34,492 bases of DNA, from NCBI GenBank assembly GCA_031276175.1, contig JAISNP010000124.1:1-34492 (forward strand), given 5' to 3'. The notes beneath the pieces are model-generated. The model was given only the letters and a program-made list of their open reading frames with translations, did no database searches and was not told the DNA's origin. A program made the position numbers and the translations under genes. Shown here piece by piece: positions 23,027 to 31,100 of the stretch. Every line of letters starts with the position of its first letter. Within the stretch, counting starts at the first letter, position 1. Origin of the DNA: Tannerella sp. (GTDB taxonomy: Bacteria > Bacteroidota > Bacteroidia > Bacteroidales > Tannerellaceae).

Positions 23027-25216
23027 TCACAAATATGTATCGAAATAGCGCGTGATTTTTTCATACAAATGTACCCGGTCTTTGCCGGTCACATTGTGTG
23101 TATGTCCCGGATAGACAAAGTAGTCGGGATAAGTTCCCGCTTCGATGCAGGCTTTGAGGAAGGAAAGGCTGTGCTGCCAGACTACTACGGGATCTTCATC
23201 GCCGTGAATAAGCAGCAGATGTCCCTTCAGACCGGCGGCTTTTTCGCGCAGGTCTGCATTTTTGTAGCCTTCGCTGTTGTCGCGGGGATGATCCATATAT
23301 CGCTCGCCGTACATGATTTCGTATCGACGCCAGTCAATGACCGCGCCTCCCGCTACGCCGACCTTGAAGACGTCGGGATGGGTGAGCATCAGGTTGGTCG
23401 TCATGAATCCGCCGTAGCTCCAGCCGTGCACGCCAATGCGTCCGGCGTCGACGAAGGGGAGGGTTTTCAGGTATTCGATGCCCTTCATCTGGTCTGCCGT
23501 TTCGTGCTCGCCGAGCCGGCGGTGGATGACGCTTTCAAAGGCAAAGCCGCGGTGCGCCGAACCGCGCCCGTCGACGGTAAACATGATATATCCCCGTCCG
23601 GCCATGTACAAATCCCATCCGCCGATGCCGTTCATCCATCCGCCGCCAACCATCCGGGCGTGGGGGCCGCCGTATACGTAGACTATCACCGGATACTTCT
23701 TCGTACTGTCCAAATCAGGCGGCAGGGCTATGCGGTAATTCAGCCGCGTTTCCCCGTCTGCCGCAAGAATCGTTCCCGTTTGCACGACCGGCATCCGGTA
23801 ATGCGCAAACGGATTTGCCGCCGGGAGGAGCGTCGCAAGGCGGCGCTTCCTTTTGACGTCTATCAGGTCTATATCGCGCGGAATCAGGGGCGAGTCCGTT
23901 TCGTCGACAAGGTAGCGACCCGACGGGCTGATTCGCGGCCGGTGCACGCCGGCTTTGTCATGCAGGCAGGTTCGCCGGCCTGTTTTCAGGTCAAGTTGCC
24001 AGGTATAGATTTCGAGCGGGTCGCCTTCGTCGCCGTCCTTTCCGGGGCGGGGCGCCGTGGCGGACAGGAAGATGTTCCGGCCGGAGGCGTCGAAGCCATG
24101 CACGTCCGTCACTTCCCATCTGCCCGACGTAAGTTGCCGGATCATCCGCCCCGACACGTCGTAAAGATAAAGGTGGTTGTATCCGTCCCGCCTGCTCTGC
24201 CAGACAAAGCGGGAAGCGTTGGTCGGAAGGAACAGCGCGGGATGCTGAGGCTCCACGTAGCGGTCGTTTTTTTCGACAAAAAGCGTGGACTCCCTTTCGC
24301 CGGTCGACGCATTGTAGCGCACAAGGCGACATTCGTCCTGCTCGCGGTTGAGTTCGGCAATGTAGATGTGTTGCTCGTCGGGACTCCAGGCGATATTGGT
24401 CAGGTACCTGTCCGCAGGTTCGCCTGTTTTCAGCCGGACGGTTTGCCCGTCGGACAGGCGGTATATGCCGACGGTGACTTCGTGGCTCTTCATGCCTGCC
24501 ATCGGGTACTTGAACGGCTTCGCCGCGGCTACGCGCGCCTCGATGTCCACAACCGGATAATCCGTCACCATGCGCTCGTCCATGCGGTAAAAGGCCAGCG
24601 CCGATCCTTCGGGAGACCAGAAAAGCCCCTTGCGGATGCCGAATTCGTTCTGATGAACGGATTTGCCGCACACAATGCCGTCGTCCGTTTCGGTCGTCAC
24701 GGCGCCGGCCGTACCGTCGGGGAAGAGGATGTGCACGTTGTTTTTCTCCGTGCAGGCATAGCATCCGTTCGCTTCGCAAAATTCGAGGTTTTGGCGCGCT
24801 TGCGACAGCGGATAGTCGGCTGCGACCGTCCCGGCGCGCATGTCGTAGTGCACCAGATGTTTTTTGTATTGAAAGGCAAGGATGCCGCGCCCGGCGCAGG
24901 GCGTCGAAAAAACGGGCATCTGCTTCAGTTCGGGCAGCGCGGCGGCCTCCAGCGCGGCGGACAGTTGACGGCGCGTGAAGACGACTTTTGCCGACGTATC
25001 CGGCGGCACGACGGACATCAGGCTGTCTCCCTTCACATAGACGCAAGCCTCGCCGCACCATTGCAATTGTGGCAGATTGCGGGGCGTGAAGCGGGCATAA
25101 TTCCGCCCGCCGGGGATCAGTTCATGCAGCGTCAGAGGGTTGTTTTGGGCATGTAGCACGGATGACGAAAGCGCAAGTATCACGGTCAATCGGTATAATA
25201 CACGTTTTTGATTCAT
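23027..25216 (-). CDS. Dipeptidyl-peptidase IV-like S9 peptidase
   Basis: This 729-aa exported serine peptidase has a signal peptide (about 1-23), an N-terminal beta-propeller of the DPP IV type (about 40-460, e.g. LFWSPEGSALAFYRMDE) and a C-terminal alpha/beta-hydrolase domain. The catalytic triad is Ser600 in GWSYGGF, Asp675 in IHGDEDPVV and His705 or His707 in YPGHTHNV. PVIVYVYGGPHARMV marks the hydrolase entry. Enzymes of this group remove dipeptides, often X-Pro, and support peptide nutrition in Bacteroidales. The EE or DE pair that DPP IV uses to bind the substrate N-terminus is represented by the YRMDERM segment (propeller), consistent with S9B. Its ATG overlaps the stop of the methyltransferase gene (ATGA). 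No terminator follows at once; the nearest is the bidirectional one near 22750. Confidence 0.92.
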   Translation of the reverse strand: MNQKRVLYRLTVILALSSSVLHAQNNPLTLHELIPGGRNYARFTPRNLPQLQWCGEACVYVKGDSLMSVVPPDTSAKVVFTRRQLSAALEAAALPELKQMPVFSTPCAGRGILAFQYKKHLVHYDMRAGTVAADYPLSQARQNLEFCEANGCYACTEKNNVHILFPDGTAGAVTTETDDGIVCGKSVHQNEFGIRKGLFWSPEGSALAFYRMDERMVTDYPVVDIEARVAAAKPFKYPMAGMKSHEVTVGIYRLSDGQTVRLKTGEPADRYLTNIAWSPDEQHIYIAELNREQDECRLVRYNASTGERESTLFVEKNDRYVEPQHPALFLPTNASRFVWQSRRDGYNHLYLYDVSGRMIRQLTSGRWEVTDVHGFDASGRNIFLSATAPRPGKDGDEGDPLEIYTWQLDLKTGRRTCLHDKAGVHRPRISPSGRYLVDETDSPLIPRDIDLIDVKRKRRLATLLPAANPFAHYRMPVVQTGTILAADGETRLNYRIALPPDLDSTKKYPVIVYVYGGPHARMVGGGWMNGIGGWDLYMAGRGYIMFTVDGRGSAHRGFAFESVIHRRLGEHETADQMKGIEYLKTLPFVDAGRIGVHGWSYGGFMTTNLMLTHPDVFKVGVAGGAVIDWRRYEIMYGERYMDHPRDNSEGYKNADLREKAAGLKGHLLLIHGDEDPVVVWQHSLSFLKACIEAGTYPDYFVYPGHTHNVTGKDRVHLYEKITRYFDTYL

Positions 25217-26601
25217 ATCTTTTTCCTGAGCGAATTAAGGATGGATTTGCCGTCCTCACGCGGGGGCTTGCGGCGGGGGGCGGAGGGCTTTTCCGTTTCC
25301 CGAAACTTTGAGTACGGACGATTGCCGCCGGCAGGCCTGTCGTCCTCACGCGGAGGCTTGCGGCGGGGAGCGAAGGGTTTTTCCGCTGCCGGGAATTTTG
25401 TGTGCGGATGCGTTTCCCGTTCATAAGGATTCCGCGCTTTCAGCGATTTCTTGTAGTCCCCGTTTTTGCCTTCAAACATTTCGTAGCACCGGTATTCACA
25501 TTCCAGTTGTCCGTTCATCATCTTGAGTTTTAAGTTCGGGCGCAGGCCTATTTTTTCGAGATATTCTTCCTTGCTGCTCAGAATCCATGCGCGATAACCG
25601 GTAAAGACGTGCTTCAGCCGTTCACCCAGCATGGAGTACAGCGCCGTCAGGTCGTCTGCCGGGAGCCGTTCGCCGTATGGCGGGTTGGTCACGAGGATGC
25701 CGGGGCGGGGCGCCTCCGTATATTGCTGGAAAGGCAGGATTTTCAGGTCGATGTATTTCGAGAGATTGGCGTTTTTGATGTCGGCCGCCGCCGTTTTCAG
25801 CGCTTTGGGGGAGATGTCGGAGCCGAAGCACTTGAAGTCGAACTCGCGTTCTTCGGACTCGTCTTCCGAAATCGTCCGAAACAGCTCCCTGTCGAAATCG
25901 TCCCAGCGTTCAAAAGCATATTCCTTGCGGAAAAGCCCCGGCGGCACGTTCAGCGCAATCAGCGCAGCCTCTATCAGCAGCGTGCCCGATCCGCACATCG
26001 GGTCGACAAAGTGAGACTGCCCGCACCAGCCGGTTTTCAGTATCATGCCGGCGGCCAGCACCTCGTTGAGCGGCGCTTCGCCCGGCGCCCCCGTGCGGTA
26101 GCCGCGCTTGTGCAGGCTCTCGCCCGAACTGTCGAGACACACCGTGCAGTCCTTATGCGAAATATGGATATGCACGTACACATCGGGGCGGTTCAGGCGC
26201 ACGGACGGGCGCTTCCCGCTTTTCTCCGTAAAATAATCGGCTATGGCATCCTTCACGCGGTAGGTCACAAAACCCGAATGGGTGAAAGTTTCGGAATAAA
26301 CCACCGCGTCGACCGAAAAAGTCCTGTCGGGCGTAAGATACTTTTCCCATTCCACTTTTTTCACCCCCGCATATACCGCGTCGGCATCGTCGGCCTCGAA
26401 GCGGCAAATGGGCTTCAGGATGCGCAGCGCCGTACGGCAGTAGTAGTTTGCCCTGTACATCATCGCCTTGTCGCCCGTGAAAGAGACCATGCGCCGGCCT
26501 GCTTTCACATCGCAGGCCTTCAGCATGGTCAACTCATCCGCCAGCACGTCTTCCAGACCGTACAGCGTCTTGGCTATCATTTCGAACCGTTCACTTTCCA
26601 T
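25213..26601 (-). CDS. THUMP-domain rRNA guanine-N2 methyltransferase (RlmL-like)
   Basis: This 462-aa protein resembles the N-terminal methyltransferase of RlmL (23S rRNA m2G2445) and YpsC-type enzymes. Residues about 5-155 hold the ferredoxin-like and THUMP region (KTLYGLEDVLADEL). Residues about 160-385 hold the SAM-dependent methyltransferase, with DPMCGSGTLLIEAAL (200-214) for SAM binding and the catalytic NPPYGERL (306-313). The tail from about residue 395 is basic and proline-rich and includes a 30-residue duplication (KPFAPRRKPPRED and KPSAPRRKPPRED) that probably contacts RNA. The exact rRNA target is not proven. It starts 9 nt after the lipoprotein gene and overlaps the peptidase gene by four bases. 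Confidence 0.9.
   Translation of the reverse strand: MESERFEMIAKTLYGLEDVLADELTMLKACDVKAGRRMVSFTGDKAMMYRANYYCRTALRILKPICRFEADDADAVYAGVKKVEWEKYLTPDRTFSVDAVVYSETFTHSGFVTYRVKDAIADYFTEKSGKRPSVRLNRPDVYVHIHISHKDCTVCLDSSGESLHKRGYRTGAPGEAPLNEVLAAGMILKTGWCGQSHFVDPMCGSGTLLIEAALIALNVPPGLFRKEYAFERWDDFDRELFRTISEDESEEREFDFKCFGSDISPKALKTAAADIKNANLSKYIDLKILPFQQYTEAPRPGILVTNPPYGERLPADDLTALYSMLGERLKHVFTGYRAWILSSKEEYLEKIGLRPNLKLKMMNGQLECEYRCYEMFEGKNGDYKKSLKARNPYERETHPHTKFPAAEKPFAPRRKPPREDDRPAGGNRPYSKFRETEKPSAPRRKPPREDGKSILNSLRKKI
25251..25410 (-). repeat. 90-bp direct duplication in the methyltransferase tail
   Basis: Segments starting at 25251 and 25341 are closely similar, with a 90-bp period over about 70 bases (shared CGTCCTCACGCGG). 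They encode the two APRRKPPRED blocks. The second unit is partial. This is an in-frame expansion of a charged linker or tail. Confidence 0.8.
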
Positions 26602-26610
26602 CGCGCCGGA

Positions 26611-27069
26611 CTACCAGTTCAACACTATCCTGAATTCGCACGTCGGAGGCCTGACCCCCGTACTGAAATCGCTGTAATACGCATAGAAAGCGATCGAGCC
26701 GGGCATATAATCGAACGTATAATACTCCTGCCACAAAAACTCGCCGCCCGCATCCCTGTCGCCCAGCGGCACGATGTGAGGCAGCGGCGTCAGCACCTCG
26801 CTGTTCTGTCCCGGATTCAGCACCCTGTATCCCGAAACAACCCCCGAAGTATAAATAAAATCCGTCAGCAACTTCTCGTCGAACTCATAGATGTAATAGG
26901 AATTAAGATTATCCCTCCCGCCCTCAAGCCGCCAGTCGCTTTCGCGCACGGTGTAGGTGATGATCTTCCAGTTCATGCCCTCGCCCGGTTTACCCTCAGG
27001 CCCCATCGGCCCTTCGCACGAAAGCAACAGCAAAGCCGACACACACATTAAAAATAAATTCTTTCTCAT
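26611..27069 (-). CDS. Small lipoprotein with a collagen-like motif
   Basis: This 152-aa protein has a type II signal peptide with lipobox LLLSC (Cys18 lipidated). Directly after it come four Gly-X-Y triplets (GPMGPEGKPGEG, 20-31), then a globular part with many aromatic residues (WKIITYTVRESDW, YYTFDYMPGSIAFYAYYSD). Bacteroidetes lipoproteins with a short collagen-like stretch after the lipid anchor are common and of unknown function. It is probably attached to the outer membrane or its surface. It is the first gene of an operon with the methyltransferase and peptidase genes and has its own -7 box. No functional domain is recognised. Confidence 0.85.
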   Translation of the reverse strand: MRKNLFLMCVSALLLLSCEGPMGPEGKPGEGMNWKIITYTVRESDWRLEGGRDNLNSYYIYEFDEKLLTDFIYTSGVVSGYRVLNPGQNSEVLTPLPHIVPLGDRDAGGEFLWQEYYTFDYMPGSIAFYAYYSDFSTGVRPPTCEFRIVLNW

Positions 27070-27090
27070 TCTAACTTTTTTTTATGATGA

Positions 27091-27098
27091 CAAAAGTA
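27091..27098 (-). promoter_or_regulatory. Likely -7 box of the lipoprotein operon
   Basis: On the minus strand this reads TACTTTTG, an exact TAnnTTTG match, 22-29 nt upstream of the start codon at 27069. It would give a leader of about 15 nt. No good -33 TTTG was found at the usual spacing. Confidence 0.55.
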
Positions 27099-27159
27099 TG
27101 AATAATTTTCTTTCGCACGCTCCGAACGCCGGATTAAAACGTTGAGCCGGCATCTCCCC

Positions 27160-27238
27160 GGAACCTCCGGGGAGTTCCCAAAAACTTCCGGGGAATTCCC
27201 AAAACCTCCGGGGAACTCCCTGAAAACTTCGGGGAAGG
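27160..27238. repeat. Array of about 21-bp GGGG-containing units, four copies
   Basis: The CGGGGA core recurs with spacings of 21, 20 and 21 bases (G-runs starting 27169, 27190, 27210 and 27231). The units end in a variable TTCCCA or TCCCTG-like part, so that GGGGAATTCCC (second copy) is nearly palindromic. The opposite strand can be read as GNSPEVF heptads, but no likely start or protein supports a gene. It lies just upstream of the lipoprotein operon promoter. Confidence 0.75.
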
Positions 27239-27396
27239 CTAAAAAAGCCTTATTTTTAGCATGATAACATTGCTGCGTGGGACTTTTCCACATGAGCCGT
27301 CCATGTTTCGATAACCGGAGACAGAATCTACGGTAATAGACATAACGAGCCGAAATCCTGCCAAAACAAGATGTTTCACGGATAAACTTTTTCCGG

Positions 27397-27587
27397 AACC
27401 TAATTTCCACCTAATTTCTCTTCACAAAACAACCTCAGTAGCCGGAATATGACGAATACGTAATGCCTCATTACCTCATTTATATGAATGAACAATGAGG
27501 TAATGAGGTTTGAAAAGAGTTGTGTGTGGTACGCCGCTTTTGCTACTGAGGTTGTTTTGTGAAGAGAAATTAGGTGGAAATTAGGTT
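27397..27587. repeat. Perfect 46-bp inverted repeat with nested inverted repeat
   Basis: The arm at 27397-27442 is the exact reverse complement of 27542-27587 (46 bp each), with 99 bp between. Inside the spacer a second perfect inverted repeat of 15 bp lies at 27466-27480 and 27494-27508 (CCTCATTACCTCATT and its complement) around 13 bp. No ORF, transposase or clear target-site duplication was recognised. The layout fits an invertible segment, a MITE-like element, or a long RNA hairpin. It sits about 0.5 kb upstream of the adhesin gene. Confidence 0.95.
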
Positions 27588-27649
27588 TTTCTTTGTGTGT
27601 TTCGTGCCTCTGTGTTTGAATTATAGAATCCCGTCAAAACTTCGGCGCC

Positions 27650-27698
27650 AACCACTAACCACTAACCGTTAATCATTAACCGTTTACCATTAACAGTT
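27650..27698. repeat. Heptanucleotide repeat array, seven units
   Basis: Seven consecutive seven-base units read AACCACT, AACCACT, AACCGTT, AATCATT, AACCGTT, TACCATT, AACAGTT. The units are degenerate, with TAACC-type sequence predominating. No function is known to me. It lies between the inverted repeat and the adhesin promoter. Confidence 0.75.
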
Positions 27699-27728
27699 CA
27701 TTTTCTTTACAAATTATTTAAGCCAACA

Positions 27729-27762
27729 TTATGCGGGGATTCATTAAAAATAATTACTTTTG
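27729..27762 (+). promoter_or_regulatory. Candidate promoter of the adhesin gene
   Basis: TACTTTTG (27755-27762) matches TAnnTTTG exactly. A weak -33 element (TTATG, 27729-27733) lies 21 bases upstream. Transcription from about 27769 would give a leader of roughly 335 nt that includes the G8 tract at 27870. Confidence 0.55.
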
Positions 27763-27867
27763 CCATGCAATTGAAACAAATATGATTTTTAACCCCGTAT
27801 ACCCCCGCACTTTACGTTTGACGATCTCTCCGGTCGTTCACAGTGAAGCTGTTTCGGGAAAACGCAC

Positions 27868-28092
27868 ATGGGGGGGGCAAATCGCTATATTTCAGTAGAT
27901 TGCCTTAAGCCTCTTACTTATCCCGTAACACATACTTCGCGCCTGACTGCGCGCTGCCCGTCCGGCGGCGTGCAACATGCCGTGTATTCCGCACCATCCT
28001 GCGCAGCGCACTGCCGCGGATGCTGCGCAAACCGTCGCACCCCTGCCGGCGGCGTACATACCTGTCTTCGAGAAATACATTATTCAATTTAA
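27868..28092 (+). other. 74-codon leader ORF starting with a G8 tract, doubtful gene
   Basis: The frame starts ATG followed by a run of eight G counted with the ATG (27870-27877) and ends 11 bases before the adhesin ATG. Its product (MGGANRYISV...) is rich in Cys, Ala and Arg and matches nothing I know. The G-tract is a candidate slippage site. The segment is GC-rich, while the bases around it are AT-rich. I doubt it is a protein gene; it may be a structured leader. Confidence 0.25.
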
Positions 28093-28103
28093 AATAAACG
28101 CAA

Positions 28104-31100
28104 ATGAAAAGGAAACTTTTAATAATCACAGGAATGCTTTTTTGCATCCTTTCTTTTTGTCGTGCGGCGCTGACTGTCGATCTGGGCGGCGCACAATTTC
28201 AGTCGGGATATTATACCTTTCCCGATGCGACGGTGACGGAAGGCGTTGCCGGCGACAAGGGGTATGTAATCCGTTTTATGTTTACGCGCGCGGTGTCATC
28301 CGGCGATGTAATTACTTTGCCGGCTTTACCGGCAGGTTTACCGATCGGCTGGACGGAGCAAACCTCCATCAGCACCCAGTATGTAAGGGTGGTAGCAGCC
28401 CCCAGCTCTAGCTCCGGGGCAACCGCCGCACAGTTGCAGGCATTTCTGAGGCAAGTACAGGTGAAATTCGATTCCGGCAAGCAGGGACAGGGAGTTACGG
28501 TGTTGATAAGCGACAACGTCGCCGACGCCGGACGGAGCATATTCTATTCTTCGGACACGGAGCATTACTATGAGTACGTTGCCCACGGAGGTATTTACTG
28601 GAGCGCTGCGTATAATGCCGCACTGGACAAGCGATTCATGGGACTGAAAGGCTATTTGGCCACAATCACGTCAGAGGAAGAGCAGACTCTTCTTGCTTCG
28701 ATTGCCTCAAATAATCAGGGATGGATTGGCGGAACACGGGCTAAGCTAAAGTGGGCCACGGATGGTTCAGGTAAATTAGATTTAAGCGGAGGAGGTAACA
28801 CAGCCGGGATACTTTCCTCCACCACCAGCGACAATTACTGGTACTGGGCGGCAGGGCCGGAATGGGATGCAACAAAAGACGCCTCTCATCCCAGCGGAAA
28901 TCCGGAGGGAGCGATTTTTTACGGAAAGGTAAGATATAATTCTACTGGTACTGAAATTTCAAGTCTCCCCTTGACATATAGTTATAATAAATGGAGCACC
29001 AACGAGCCGAATAATGCAAGTACGGAATATGTCGCACATCTTCTATCAGCAGGGCCTTGGAACGACTACTACAACTACAATACAGCTTGCAACGGTTATT
29101 TGGTCGAATACTACCAAGGCGAACTTGAAGGCCCCTCAAGTTCGACAACAGTAGGATTCAACTGTACCAAGACCGCTCAGGTAGGAGGAACAGTAAACGC
29201 CGGTACGGCCGGCAGCCCTGTAACGGTATATTACGGAGACGAGATTACCTATACGATTCATGCCACCAACGCATCCGAAGATAACCCGGCAGTCACGGTG
29301 ACGGACGTCGTTCAGGCAGGGCTGGATGTAATTGAACCCAGCATTTCAAATGGCGGCACATATAATTCGTCAACCCGCACCGTTACATGGAGTCTTACTC
29401 TCACGGCAAATGGCGGGAATACGGATGTAACCTTTAAAGCTAAGCCAAGCGTCGCCGGCGGCGGCGATGCGGCTGCGTTGACGCTCAGCAACAGCGCAAC
29501 CGTCCATTGCATTAACAAAGGGAATCCGATGACGATAACTACCAACTCCACCTACCATCAAGTCAAACGTGCAAAAGTCACGTTTGCCGTCGACGAACCC
29601 GCCGCCGCAACGCTTACCGTTACCCATAATCCGTGGACGGTGGATTACGCCCGTACGCTCGGCAACGCCAACGTGGACGCGACGGTCACGGCGAATCCGG
29701 GCTACACGTTTAACAGCTGGAGCTATCCGGCTTATACCGATTTAAAGAGCGCTTCCCGTCCGGGCAGCAGCGATGCAAGCTATTCCGATTTCACGGTATA
29801 CGGCGACATGACCGTTACGGCCAATTTCGATACGATTGTTTACGACATTAATTATACGCTGAACGACGGCACGAACAACGGCTCCAATCCGGCGCAATAT
29901 CACGTGAAAACGCCGACAATTACCCTGCAAACGCCCACGCGGGCAGGCTACCACTTCGACGGGTGGGAATCTGCCGGCTCAGCGGTTACTGAAATACAGC
30001 AAGGCTCGACGGGAAACGTCGACCTCACGGCGAAGTGGACGGAGATAACCGTCGATCAGATACCGAACGACACCATATGCAACGGCGATGCGATACCTGC
30101 CATCACCTTCACCTCCGCCGGGCAGACGTATGTCGATTCCTACAACTGGTCGGTGAACAATCATACGCTTCTGGGACTGTCCAATTCCTCCGGCAATGTA
30201 TCGGCAGGAAGTCCGCTGACATTCGCCGGCCCCACGTCCAACCCCGGCGCCACGCCGCTGACGGACACGATCACCGTGACGCCGAAAGAAGGCGCCAACG
30301 CCGGTACGCCGATGAAGTTTGCCGTAACGGTCAATCCGACGCCAACGGTCGATGCCGTGCCCAACGACACGGTCTGCCACGGCGCGACGGTGCCGCAAAT
30401 TAATTTCACTACACCGGTAAGCGGCGCCGTTCCGGCAGTGACCTACTCATGGGTAAGAACGGGCGATAACGTCGGCTTTGCCGCTACGAGCGGCACGTCG
30501 GACAATATCCCGTCATTCACCGCCAACAACACAGGTACCTCGCCGTTGACGGCTACCATCACCGTCACGCCGCACATCAACGGCTGCGCCGGTACGCCGG
30601 AGTCGTTCACCATTACGGTCAATCCGACGCCGACGGTCAATCCCGTGCCGAACGATACGGTGTGCCACAACGGGACGGTGGCGACAAAAAACTTCGGCAC
30701 GACCGTTACGAACGCGACGGTGGTTTACAAATGGAAGGCCACCAACCATACGCTGCTCGGACTGACTTCAGCTACGGGTACGGGAAGCATGACGTTCGGC
30801 GCGGCTACCAACAGCAGTTTGTCTCCTCGGACGGACACCGTGACGGTGACGCCGTATATAGAGGGCTTCAACGACTGCCCCGGCACGCCGGCAACGTTCC
30901 TTATTACGGTCAATCCGACGCCGACGGTCAATGCCGTGCCCAACGACACGGTCTGCAACGGGGCGACGGTGCCGCAGATTAATTTCTCTACGCAGATAAC
31001 CGGCGCCGTTCCGGCAGTGACCTATACATGGACAAGCACAGGCGCCGGCATCGGACTCGCTGTGAGCGGTTCGGACAATATCCCGTCGTTCACCGCCGCC

